A stretch of 64,000 nt of DNA from Liquidambar formosana. Its lineage: Eukaryota; Streptophyta; Magnoliopsida; Saxifragales; Altingiaceae. The position numbers were made by a program, and so were the translations under genes. The notes beneath the pieces are model-generated. The model saw nothing but the letters and a program-made list of their open reading frames with translations. It made no database searches and was not told the origin of the DNA. Location: positions 124,001 through 188,000 of the forward strand of contig JBBPBK010000042.1 of assembly GCA_039720395.1 (NCBI GenBank), written 5' to 3'. This document shows positions 35,028 to 46,449 of the stretch, piece by piece. Within the stretch, counting starts at the first letter, position 1. Every line of letters starts with the position of its first letter.

Positions 35028-35170
35028 ATTTTTTTTTTTTTTTGGATGAGGTAAATATTTCACTGAATAAAGAAAAGAGGAGAACCTCTATACGCGCAAA
35101 GTATTCAAAAAGACAAAAGGAGTAAAACCCAAAAAGAAAATGAGGTCATTACTTTAAGAACAGAGGAAGT
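35028..35170 (-). mobile_element. Possible LINE 3' end interrupting the Ycf20-like exon
   Basis: A T run at 35029-35043 followed by GGATGAGGTAAATATTTCAC and an A-rich stretch looks like the minus-strand 3' end (poly(A) plus 3' UTR) of a plant LINE. The Ycf20-like coding sequence stops at this junction. No coding part of the LINE is visible. Confidence 0.4.
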
Positions 35171-35414
35171 ACAATATATAATAATATACATATCTATTTT
35201 AATATTATTGTTTTTCTTTCATATTTTTATTCCCTAATTAAGATTGATCATGACCTGCATGTTCTAACATTTGTATTCTTTTATTTATTTATTTTATTTT
35301 TTTCACTAGGCAAAGAGCCAATGTATATATTTTGCAAGCACTTGTTCTTCGCTCAATTTTATTGTCCGTCTTTCCTCCAAAATAGTACGAAGTAAATATA
35401 TAGTTCTTTTAACT

Positions 35415-35566
35415 ACTGTTGGGTTCTACCAAACGCCTCCGCAGTTTTACTTCCCTGCGCGAAATTTAATACACATTATTCATTTCTCATCTACGGCTGG
35501 CATTGAAAGCAACTTTAAGTTGCTTTACTCGCCACTTCTCCGACCCGGTTGCAGGTAAAAAGCCTG

Positions 35567-35607
<41 letters not shown>

Positions 35608-36761
35608 ATCTCAACGCGCTATTGTTTCCATCTTCCTCTACCGCCGACAACATCTCGACTCTATCCCATGTCCATCAATCCACAAGTCCACAACCCTCTT
35701 TTTACTTGTTTATAATCAACCGGTTTAAATGCCATCCAGATATGCAGTTATTCACCCTCGCAACAATGCTCAGTCGCCTTTAACAATCCACCATCATGTT
35801 TCTACCCTTTCCATCTCATCCACAGTCCAAAAACACTACCAATTGCAAACATAGAATTGGAAAACACAAATGCATTAAAAAAATTAAAAAAATTATGATT
35901 CTTCTCCATCAAATTTGGCCGGCCTTGCAAACGCCACCGTCGAAAACCCCCCACATCATACAATCGATAACAGCCCCACCAAAAATGAATTTAAAAAAAA
36001 ACGAAAAAAAAAAGAACCGTCTTCTCCAGCCAAACCCATCCCCTAATCCTATGACCCCCACCATGATCTTTTGCCAATTTTTCTTTTTGAAGCAGCATAC
36101 ACTGATTTTCCCCCAAACTTGTTACAAGACTTTGATGGGAGGAAAATTGTTTACTGTATATGGGTTGGGAACATCAACACTTGTCAAGGCAATTGCCGGC
36201 AGTAGAAGGTGAAGTGATTTGACAGAGAGTCGACCAACGACGAGGAAAACAATCGGCATAACCAAAAAAAAAAAAAAAAAAGGTTCGATTGGAGATGTCA
36301 AGGGGCTCTACCGGCGACACTCGCTAGCGGTGGACCTTGTAATTTTTTTTTTCTTGCTCTATTTCTCGACGACGACAAGAGGAGCAACCAGATCTGGATG
36401 AAGACGCCGATTGGTACACCTATGGATACAACCATGTCGGCGACAATTTGAGATACAACCAGATCTGGGGTTTTGAAGAAAGGGAAGCTTCGCATCTAAT
36501 AACGCTGGATTTGGGTCTTGAAGCAGATCCCATTTTTGGTTCCTCAACGATGGCGTATCCCAGCTTTCAATCCACCCGCTTCAGATCAGGATGAAGAAGT
36601 CGCTCGACATGTTATCGACCAGACTTTTGGCTGCAACCGGGTCGGGTTAGTAGCGAATAAAGCAACTTAAATTTGCTTTCAATGCCAGCAGATAAATGGA
36701 CGGTGTGGATTAAATTCGCGCGGGAAAGTAAAACAGCGTAGGCACTTGGGGAGCCGAACTC
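35415..36761. mobile_element. MULE (Mutator-like), non-autonomous, 1.35 kb
   Basis: Flanked by a perfect 9-bp duplication CTTTTAACT (35406-35414 and 36762-36770). The terminal inverted repeats are about 110 bp; both arms contain TTTTACTT, a GCGCGAA core and GGCATTGAAAGCAA followed by AAGTTGCTTTA or TTAAGTTGC. The inside has a (TC)n microsatellite at about 35572-35602 and GC-rich stretches but no transposase domain. The uninterrupted site is at about 7055-7075 in the duplicated block. Confidence 0.88.
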
Positions 36762-36893
36762 CTTTTAACTATATCAAGTACATCTGTCATAACTTTGCAT
36801 GCATTAAATGCATTTTTAAATTTTATCCTTAGATTCATGTTTTTTGAGACAAACTTTTTTATTAGATTCGATCCATATGTACGGCATACATAT

Positions 36894-37938
36894 GACTGGC
36901 AATTTATGCTCAAACCCACGAATCCATCCAAATTCGTCTAAGTTAAATGGGTGTAAATGGGTGATTTAATTAAATGGGTTGTAAATGAATGCCCATAATA
37001 ACCCAACTAATAATTGGGTCTAATCGGGTTGGTATAAAAAAAATTTGGGTGCAATGAAACCCGATAGGTTACAACACTAATTGAAGCATGGAAAATTTTG
37101 CCAGCAGTGAGGGTTGCTGCGACGATGAGACTCTTATCGGCGAATGGAGACTCTTGCTACGCTGGGAGGTGCCTTCTTCGCCTTTGCCGGAGCAACCAAT
37201 TTCAGTGCCGGAGCCGTGACGGCAACGGCGACGGCGAGGGAGGGCCGGCAAGCCAAAACCTCCATTTTTTTCAGCGACAAGAGGGAAGAGAAAGAAAAGG
37301 AAAGAAAAAAAAGAGGGCTGCTGACGGGAGGGAAGAGGAGAAGAAAAGGAAAGGAAAAAAAAAAGTGCTTTCCGGCCAACTCCATTGAGGTCTACCTCGC
37401 ACCAACCTCGCCGACGAAGCACAGCCGCCAACCTCGCCGACGAACCGCTACTGCGATCTCCCCTTCTTTTTCATGTTCTCGGCACTGCGATTTCCCCTGC
37501 CATTTACACCTGCGATTTCCTCCAAGCCCTCGTTCCCCGCCCCGATTCGTCGGCTGTTGACGAAGCCAAAGCCAAGATCGAGTCCATCGCCAATAATCGA
37601 GCCCGTCGAGGACTGCTCCGTTTGGGGTTCAACTGGGTTTGATGACGATGGGTTTGGGGTTTGATGATGATGGGTTTGGGGTTTGACTAGGCACCGTCGT
37701 CGGTGGGGTGGCGTATTGGAGAGAGTCTCCGGTGGGAGAGGGGTGAAAGAGAGGGGATGGGTGGGGGTGCCCTTTTTGGTAATAAATGGGTGAGTTTGGG
37801 TTTCAACCTATAATAAATGGGTGAGTTTGGGTTTTGCTTAAATGGGTCTTCGTGTAAATGGGTTGGGTTGGGTTTGGGTGATATTTTTACTACACCCATT
37901 TAAACCCACCCAAACCCACCCAATTGCCAGGCCTAGTC
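36894..37938. mobile_element. hAT-like element, about 1.05 kb, non-autonomous
   Basis: Inserted in the duplicated block with ATACATAT repeated on both sides (about 36886-36893 and 37939-37946), which fits the 8-bp duplication of hAT elements (a 9-bp reading CATACATAT is also possible). Ends: GACTGGCAATTT on the left and AATTGCCAGGCCTAG on the right. Subterminal regions are full of AAATGGGTG and its complement ACCCATTT. The GC-rich, low-complexity middle (37098-37560) has frames on both strands but none with a recognisable domain. Confidence 0.7.
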
Positions 37939-39012
37939 ATACATATAAAAAATTAAGTTGATCTAAGATTAAAAGCTGTTTCATATATAAATGTACGCTT
38001 ATAAATGAATAATTGTTATTGATTAAAAAATATAAGTTTTGGATCGAATTACAATGAGTCTAGGATCAACTTGACTTTTAGCATAAATCGTTTACATGAG
38101 AAAACTATCTAATCTAATGATTGATTTTACAAAATAAAAATTGCAGGTTGTAAGAATTTTGGAGTGCACCTTAAGCGCACTTAATACTATTTACTCCCAT
38201 TTTATTGGTCATTTGACCAAACACACATATAAGGCAAAACATTAAATGCATTGCCATGTCACCTACTTTAATTATAGTTTTCTGAATTTGCCCTCTTGCG
38301 AAAAAAAGAAAAACAAAAAAGAAGAAGAGGGTTTTCTAAGAGAACTTAGTTAAAGGGGTACGTATCGTAACTGGGTCAAAGGCACTCAGGTCTAGTGGCA
38401 TGTATGTCCCATCCCAACAGGGGTGTGGGATTTACGGAGGTTTTGGTTTCAACTCCTCGTGGGTGCATGTGTGAGTGTGTACTCTCTTATCGTTTGGCCC
38501 AAGAAAAAAAAATGATGGAGAAGAAGAACTGAAAGGGTCGAAGTCTATATATACACTACAACATTTTCTATAATTTCAATGCATTTTGATGAAACCCTTC
38601 TCTTTCACAAAAATATGAAGTTAAGAGCCATTTAGAGGTTTGTATTTATCTTGCAGACATGATGCTAGCCGCAAGCATATCATCCATCAATCCCAATCTG
38701 AACCCTAAATAGCAGGTCTAGGATGTCCAATATGCGGGCTTGGGACGGGTCTAGTAATGACAAAAAGGAATAATAATGTCTCTTCTGAGATATCCAATAG
38801 AATTGGAAAATAGTAGTATAATAATGCCCAATTAAATCCCAAAACTTGATACTGTATCATTATTATTATTATTATTTTGTTTTTTTGGGTGCCGCACATA
38901 GAGGTGGGGTGTGTAGACATGGCCCTTTTTTTTTTTTTTTTTTTTTCTTTTCTATCAAAGGTAAAAAAAATTAGAAACAGAAGAAATCAACGGCAATGAG
39001 CCATGCAATAGA
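37939..39012. repeat. Continuation of the duplicated intergenic block, with SINE-like unit
   Basis: Aligns with 7190-8225. At about 38372-38520 it carries a SINE-like unit with TCTAGTGGCATGT (A-box-like), GGTTTCAACTCC (B-box-like) and an A-rich end; a relative is at about 48055-48180. The block stops at GAGCCATGCAATAGA, where the LTR element begins. Confidence 0.65.
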
Positions 39013-39734
39013 TGTTAGAATTTCATATATATGGGCTTTACATTGATTGGTTTTCTGAATTGCGAAAAACGGGTTGAATGTCTAGCCTGCAATGATATAC
39101 GGTATAGCCCATTATATAGTGTGATCAATAAAGTAATTGAGCTTTAGTGCATCTTGGTCCGTGATGTGGGATTATAAAGTGTGGGTCTATTTTTTGTAAG
39201 TTAAGGAGTCCATAATGGGAAAGACTCCATAAAGTTTCTTTATAAATAGGTCAGGTCCCCTCCACATTCCATAAGTTGAAAACCCCTGTAGTCTGTCCCA
39301 TTGGTGGCTGCATAAAGAAAAGAGGAGTAAGCAGAGGAAGACCGGCCTCCTAATCGTGTGTTTCTTTTGTAGAGGTTTGTTATATCACTACAAGAAATTG
39401 AGTTATTCACGGCGTCATATCTATGGCATGCACATGTGGCAAGCCGTAGATGAGATGTAGTAACGGCATATTAAATATATACGCCGTTAATAGGGTATAT
39501 GTCACATATTTAATGGCATGCAGTATAAACACGCCGTAAATAACTTTTTCTACGGCATTTCTTGTGCGCCGTGAATAACTAAGACCTTCACCGCGAAAAT
39601 TTTGGCGGCCTTATTTCCCTCTTCCCTCATCGATATATTTTTATTTTTTATTTTGTTTTTGTTTTAATGGAGGGTTTTGTTTTCTGACTTTATCATTTAC
39701 ATTTCTAGAAAACCAAAGACCCCATATCTCTTTG

Positions 39735-39885
39735 GAGCTTTACCCACAGCTAAGATCCCCAAATCGAAACCCTCTCTCTGCACGCATCGACTGAGCTTCA
39801 CCCATGGCTGAGCTTTACCCACGGTTGAGATCTCCAAATCGAAACCCTCCCTCTGCACGCATCGACTGAGCTTCACCCACGGTTA
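39735..39885. repeat. Tandem direct repeat of about 80 bp
   Basis: Two near-identical units containing AGCTTTACCCAC, CCAAATCGAAACCCTC and TGCACGCATCGACTGAGCTT lie one after the other near the left end of the second CACTA element. No coding function is suggested. Confidence 0.75.
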
Positions 39886-42800
39886 GTCTATCGCCTGATT
39901 TCGCATATCGGACACCCACTTATCTCTCTCAACAACACCTTTGCTAATATGGAGTGAGGGTTTGAGAAGGATTGAGGGGTTTCGAAGTGAGTGTAGTGGT
40001 GGTGAGCACCCTTCTATTCTCACTCTCACATAAAAAGTCTCCAATTTTTTCTCTTTCCCTCTCTTCAGGTATTTCTCTTCACCCTAATGTTTTCTTCTTT
40101 CAATTTTTCAATTGGCTGCACAGATTCCCCCTCCCCCACCCCTTTTTTTTCTTTTTCGAGTATCCTTTCAAAAACCCTAAGTTTCTTTGTTAGATTCCCC
40201 ACACGCTCCCTCTTTGTAAATCTTTCTTATCCAATTTTATTCTAAAGTATAGAAAGAGAAACTAGGGCTTCGCTTGGGTACGGATATATCAATGCCGTTT
40301 TGGATCTGTGGGTTTAGGCTCTATTTTTTTTTTTTTTTTTTTTGTTTTTTTTGTTTAAGCATCCTTTCAAGAACCCTAAGTTTCCCTTTGGATCTATGTG
40401 GGTTTAGGCTATGTTGTTATAACTATGGACTTTCAGATTTTTGAGTCAAGCATAGCTTACATATAATTATTGATTGGTTTTGCTGGTTTATTCACAGATT
40501 CGTTTAACTGGATTTTGGAGTCAAGCTTAGAGTTTCTCAACGACCAAACAGTGTATCAATTTGGATAGGTATCAAATTGTGAACTTTTTCCCCCCTTCAT
40601 TTTGATTGCTTTTGCTGGTTTATTCATTTAATTAGGTAAGAAAGTTCTGTTCTTTGCGATGTGAATATTTTTTTTTTAAAAATCTTATTCCTGTTATCTT
40701 TGAGTTTGGTTGTTGCCCAAAAGTGAATTGATATGGGGCTACTTGCAATGGTTAATAACTCAAGTTATTTGAGTTTTTGGTAATGCTTGATCCATTTGAC
40801 GGGTCTTTACTTTCTTTCTTCATCATTATTTATTTTATTTTTTATTATTATTTCTGATTTTTAAAATAGATTCCCTAGTGTCGGAGGTTGGGAGATATAT
40901 TCAATATTCATCGAATATTTGAGCCTTGACTTCATGGTCGTGCAGACCACACATTTGATCGATTGTCTGAAAAATGCACATATGCTACAATGCAAAACCA
41001 TGAATTACGGTTTATACCAATGGGCCATTTCTGAATGGAATTACACATAAAGGGTGCATTCCTCATCTTACCATATAACCAACAACTAAGATTTTGAGCT
41101 TGTAAGTGTATAAGTATAAGAAGAGGGCCAACTAGTTGATGCCATTTGGAAATTTTGTTGTAATACATATGCCTCTGCCACCACTAAAATCAATCACATT
41201 CATTTATATGTGTAAATGAATATATTCTTTAGCAACACTATATAGGAATTAATGGGCTTTCCATGTAAATGTGATCAGGAATTCCTATAGAGGGGTATCG
41301 CCGAGTTGTCCCATTGGTGTCATCAAATCCAGTCAAATTTCCTGACTCATCTGAGGTATGTGTTCTATATCCATAATTACTCCTGCTTTCTCATTTCTCT
41401 TGTCAAAAGCCTGATCGATCATAATTCATGGATATGAACCTTTATAGATAAATGATAAATTGGAATTTTTAGGGAAAAAGCGGATAATGAATGTCAATAA
41501 TTTAGGTTGGATTACCTAAATGCTGTGTTCAACCTTTTTTCAGAGGGAAACAAAGAGAGGGAGAGATTAGTGCACTTTTCCAGTTTGAGATTAGTGATTT
41601 TTTTGGTAGTACATTATCCAAATCATTCCCATATGTTCTTATATGTACCCTGAAAAATTGCTACTCCTTTTCATTTCTATGGTTGCTCTTAAAAATGCTG
41701 ACTAGGACAACTTAATATTATAAATCAGTTCAGGCTCTTCAGGGTGCTATAGAAACTGTTTTGTGCCCATGTTTTGACATGTTTATTTATGTTTAAACTT
41801 TGATTTAATTTGTGTATTTTTGTTAATTCTTTGTAGTATGTAAGCATTCACCATTACTTTCTCCTTCCATAAATTTCAGTCATTCAATCAGTTGGTTCTT
41901 AAACTGAAGTGTCTAACGTGAAGCCAACAAAAATCATTAGATGATTTTTACAAAACCTTGAAATGATCAAAGGTGTATTTGTCATTTTGCTTTTTTGACA
42001 ATGTCAGTAATTGCTTGAAAGGTTGGAATATGGGATAAGAGTGAGGTCAGATACACTCTGAGAATATTAGAGAACCCCCCTACTGATTGATTAACATCAA
42101 GTTACATTACTAGAGATAGTGTGCTACTTTTTCCATGTTCTATTTATTAGTCTTGAATATCTCTATAGTTCATAATAAAATAAATGTCTTATTCGTTAAT
42201 GTAGATGAGCTACATTTCATCAGTGCATTAGGTGAACCAAAAAAAAATGAATCCAGTTGCCAAGAATTATACCAATTCAATCCTCAACCCAGTATATAAC
42301 CCTCAAAAAACAGAAAACATTGCAACTCATTATTCACAATGTGCCACTGGATATAATGATCCAACTTCCAAGAGTGGTGCCAACCCAATTAATAACTCAC
42401 GGCTAGTGCTAAGCACAAAGATTCTTGTAAATTCTGAACTCTCTACTGCTTTTACAACAATAACGATAGGGGCAGCAGCACCACTAGTAAACATGAAGAC
42501 AAGTGATGCAAAAAGTAGTAATTCAATCGCCAACCATAGCTGAGTGAGTGGCAATTGCACCTGTAGTAATAGCTTAGAGAGCTCCAGTGCAACCCTTAAG
42601 CCCCACACTGGGGGTGATGCATGTACTGGTTTGATATTGCATTGCTAGTCCGACCTGATCACAATAGAGATGACCGAATTAGGTTACCAGCGGTTTAAAA
42701 ATTCTCTTGCATTATTCCTGTTTTAAGCTTCCAGATTTTTGTGTCAAAGGTTCAAATAATACATGACAATTACTGTTATACGACTCTATCTAGATCGACT

Positions 42801-43213
42801 TTTTATCTTCTCAGTTTCTGGTGTTATTTGGACGCTACCTTTTAATGCAAATTTGGAGAGGATGAGCACTTATTTGTTCATCCCATTTTAGGCCTTGGTG
42901 TTTGCTTTCATAAGGTTTGGATATAAGAGATACACATAAGCATTTTGAGAGTAATTATACCCTAGCCTTTTTCCTCTCCCTTTCTTGGGTATGGCACAGG
43001 AGAGATTGGTTACCAATTAGGGTGCATAAGTGCAGAAGATATCAATTGACCGATTGGTGTCATAATTGTTATATGAGTGATTGAAAACTTAATTGAAACT
43101 TTTCTCCCTACCAAATATCTTCTATTTTTATGCATAATTATCTCCATTGCACTGCGTAGATTTCAGACATAAGAGAATGGATTTCTTATGTTCTATATTC
43201 TTCTAACTCTAGC

Positions 43214-43309
43214 AGGTTTTACGCATTAGAGGTATTGTTGGCACTCGAGTATCTACACATGCTTGGCATTGTGTACAGGGATTTGAAGCCAGAAAATGTG
43301 CTAGTAAGG
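43214..43309 (+). pseudogene. Captured AGC-kinase exon fragment
   Basis: After a TCTAGCAG acceptor-like sequence, 32 codons read [20 protein letters not shown] then [20 protein letters not shown] is the catalytic loop of a Ser/Thr protein kinase in the form used by plant AGC VIII kinases (D6PK / PINOID / PVPK-1 group), and the preceding helix also fits that group. The similarity stops after VLVR, where the DFD/DFG part would be expected; the frame is lost. It is a fragment carried inside the second CACTA element and cannot make a kinase. Confidence 0.8.
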
Positions 43310-44176
43310 TTCGGGTTCATGTCACGATCCTTTTAGTAAGATTGACTGGTTAGGGACTTTGAGCGGAATGGATTGAACCTTACTTTAACCAAGAGAGAGG
43401 AAGTGCAGTGCTTGAAGGCTCAAATAGATGAGCTAAGTATGCAATATATCCGCAATCTGAATAATGATAGTGCTTTTCTTCGATCTTCTCAGTGAGACTG
43501 AGCTAGTTGGATTACCACCAGAGTTTCTTAAGGTTAAAAATGTTTATTTCGCTTAACTATTTAATCAAGCCAGTATTTACTTGAATGCCACTTACAAGTT
43601 TCCAAAAATAAAATTATGACTCCCTCTCTTTCCTCCCTCTTCATTATTTAGTTAAAAGTAGTACTACCCATCCATTGTCAGGAATCATTTAATGTTATGT
43701 GTGTGCTTGCAAGTAGTGAATTCTCTGAAAGTAGTTGTATAAATTTACCTCTAATCTATTATATGTCTCTAATACATACCTGTGCTGGTACTGGGAGTGA
43801 CCAATCATGGAGGATAGGCCCAACTTTATAGATTAACTCCAAGATTCTGGATAACTTCTGATGTTGAAGAAGTACCTGAACCCATTTCGTTCACCTAAGG
43901 TAATCAACGCTGCATCCAAAATTTGATTGCCTTGCTCAAAAGGTCCTTTAGACATGAAAATGGTATCTGGGATAGTGGGAAACACCTGTGATTGTAAAGG
44001 ATAAGACTTTGGGTTTATCTTGTATAGACTTGTTACCAAGCCCACAATTCTGAAATCTCCAAGTATCAATTGACCATCTTTTTGGGAATGAGTGCAAGGA
44101 AGGTTGGGTTGGCACGTTTGTTTTCATGTTTGCTGATTTGTTTTGCTAGAACGAATAACTTTTTTTTCCTGTGCAG

Positions 44177-44257
44177 AGCTTAGACAAAGCTCAAAATGGT
44201 AAATTTAAGGTTACTCTTAGAAGTCATCACATTTCACCAGTACTGGAATTTTGCAAG
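44177..44257 (+). pseudogene. Captured exon with intact splice sites
   Basis: 81 bp between a pyrimidine-rich CTGTGCAG acceptor and an AAG|GTATG donor, open in phase 0: SLDKAQNGKFKVTLRSHHIS then PVLEFCK. It looks like a genuine plant exon, but I do not recognise the protein. It sits inside the second CACTA element, 0.9 kb after the kinase fragment. Confidence 0.5.
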
Positions 44258-45266
44258 GTATGATCTATATTCATTAATACTCTGTCATGCACCCCCTCCT
44301 CTTTCTATCCCTACCTCTTTTCTTTTTCTTTTTTTTTCCAATTTTATTTATTCATTGCTAGAGTTATTGCCCTTAATAACTGCAATATTTAAAATTTTCC
44401 ATTTTTGTTTTTTATTTAAATGCTGAATTACTTGAGAAGAAATTGAAGTGCTGTGGATCACGAAAATTTACTCAAGGTTGGTTATGTTGATGGATACTGT
44501 TAAAGAAAGGCATGTATGTGAAAAAATTCTGCCAGAACGAGACCAACATTCCCAAATATCCTATATTTACCTAGGTTATGATTTTAGAGTGGGGAGTTGT
44601 TGTCTTTGAACTTTGATAGGATTGTACTTTAACATGCATTTAGTGATGATACTTCAATTTGTGCATTTGAGTGGATATATTTACTGGAGTTCAGGTACAT
44701 AGTTAGTGTTAATTGAAAATACATAAAATCCATGGTTTTGTCAAGTGAATAATTATGGTATTATTTATCTGAGTTCTGAAAAAAATACCTTACTTTTTCC
44801 TTTTGTTTGTTCTTTTGGTTTAAAAACGATTTTTGATGTATATTATGCTAGATCATATGGTGACATACGCATAGATATATATATGTACTTTACAATTTCT
44901 ATTTTACCTTGTGAAGATAGGAACAACTAGGAAAGCTGTAGCAGTGGCATATGGGAAGAGGTGTGGAGAGGCCAATCTTTCCATCTTAGAAAGTCTAGTA
45001 ATGCAGCTAGTAAAACCATATCTTGTATAACAGTCACATTTCTGGCTTTTGTCATCTTGGGTGAAACTACAGTGTTAACACTTGTTAAAAAGGTAGTGTC
45101 TAAACAAGCTTGACCGACATATTAGCACCTGTTATTTTTGCCTCTCCTTGAAAATAAAATCATGTGATATGTATAAAAATCTTATACATACTACAGTGTT
45201 GTTTTCAGATTTTATGCTCTTGTGACAACCTTAGAAGTTTGTCATTTGTTTCCTAGTTTGAATGCT

Positions 45267-45545
45267 TCAGGAGGGGAGGCCCCTGCTGCAAAGGTGCTTA
45301 AAATACTTTTATCATTGTGTTATCATTTTCCCTGAAAAAATGTTACTTTCTGCTCTTTCTTATTTTTTTTGTTTTCCCCCTTGTTTTCTTGTCTTTTTGT
45401 TTGGTGATGTCTTTTGCTGTTCATTTATTCATGTGAAATCCATGCAGGCCCTTTTGGTATGTCCCATCAGCAAGCTTTGGCACAAGTTACTGCTCAAGCT
45501 GCTTTATCCTAATCTCATATGCAAATTCAAGTTGGATATCAACTA
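45267..45545 (+). pseudogene. Possible captured exon pair, glutamine/alanine-rich
   Basis: SGGEAPAAK at 45269-45295 ends in a GTGCTT donor-like site. After an intron-like stretch with a GCAG acceptor (45445-45448), the frame reads PFGMSHQQALAQVTAQAALS, then TAA (probably a former CAA), then SHMQIQVGYQ. The Q/A-rich composition resembles plant nuclear or RNA-related proteins, but I cannot name one. Confidence 0.4.
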
Positions 45546-46331
45546 ATTGGAAGTTCAGAAAAGAGAAGTTGAAAGTTATAGATTTTTTCTTGTCTTAAAA
45601 ACAAACTTAGATGAGAAACATTATTTTTTTTGGATGGGCTATAACTTTTTGTATATAAGAGATTGTTTTTTGGACGGGTTGTAGCATTTTTGTCTATGAG
45701 AGGCAGCTTTTTGTATTGCTCTCATGAGATTAATGAATATAATCTATATTTTGTTTAACTTCTAATTTTAAGTAGTAATCATGGATTATTGGATTACAAA
45801 TTGGTGCATATTTATTGCTTTAGAATGTATGTGAGCCAAAAATTATTGAATGGTAAATAGGTGCAATATCAAAAGGAAAAAGCTAGGAAATCCAAAAAAG
45901 AAAAAGAAAAAAACAAGGGGCACATTAACGGCGCACATTTTCTGCCGTAGATAACTGATTAACGACATAAAATGCATGTCGTAGATGACCTATTCACGGC
46001 GTGCCATGTATGCCGTAGAAAAAATATTCACAGCGTTTCATGTATGCCGTAGAAAACTTATTCACGGCATGTTATGTATGTCGTAGAAAAATTATTCACG
46101 GCGTGCCATGTATGCTGTGGAAAACTTATTCACGGCGTGCCATGTATGCCGTAGAAAGTCATCCACGGCGTGCCATGTATGCCATAGAAAACATATTTAC
46201 GGCGTGCAAGGTACGCCGTTGATATACAATGGTTTTCCATGACGCGGCCCAACACGGCATTTTTTTGTACGCCGTGAAAAGTCATCCACGGCGTACTTTG
46301 CTCACCGTGGATAACTATCTTTGTTGTAGTG

Positions 46332-46449
46332 TTAATTGGATTCAATAGCTTCCACAGGTACTCGCATATTATTTATTATTATTATTTTCATGTGTTCTAG
46401 TTTTCTAGTATAGACTTAATATATTATTCTTACAAGTGGTATCAGAGCC
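46332..46449 (+). other. End of the 5' LTR and primer-binding site
   Basis: 46332-46434 completes the 5' LTR interrupted at 39385 and ends TTACA. After two bases, TGGTATCAGAGCC (46437-46449) is complementary to the 3' end of initiator tRNA-Met, the standard copia primer. Confidence 0.88.

Larger units (their letters stand above)
39386..46331. mobile_element. Second CACTA-like element, 6.9 kb, with captured exons
   Basis: Starts CACTACAAGAAATTGAG and ends CTTTGTTGTAGTG, nested in the 5' LTR. The LTR sequence resumes as TTAATTGG after the element, and TTA precedes it three bases further out, so TTA is the likely but imperfect target duplication. Subterminal repeats of the type TTCACGGCGTGCCATGTATG and CCGTAGAAAA fill about 45920-46320, and CGGCGTCATAT, GCCGTAGAT and GCCGTTAATA motifs lie at 39409-39590. 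No transposase gene is present. Several host-like exons with consensus splice sites lie inside, including an AGC-kinase fragment, so it fits a gene-capturing, non-autonomous element. Confidence 0.8.

Noticed and set aside
36219..36401. 60-aa plus-strand frame in the MULE
   Set aside because: Poly-Lys and poly-Phe stretches from homopolymers; no domain.
37069..37560. Overlapping frames on both strands inside the hAT-like element
   Set aside because: GC-rich low-complexity sequence; rich in Ser/Phe or Lys/Arg with no domain. Possible captured DNA but not supportable as a gene.
42232..42608. 103-aa plus-strand and 92-aa minus-strand frames in the second CACTA element
   Set aside because: Both overlap the same DNA, neither matches a family I know, and neither has convincing splice signals.
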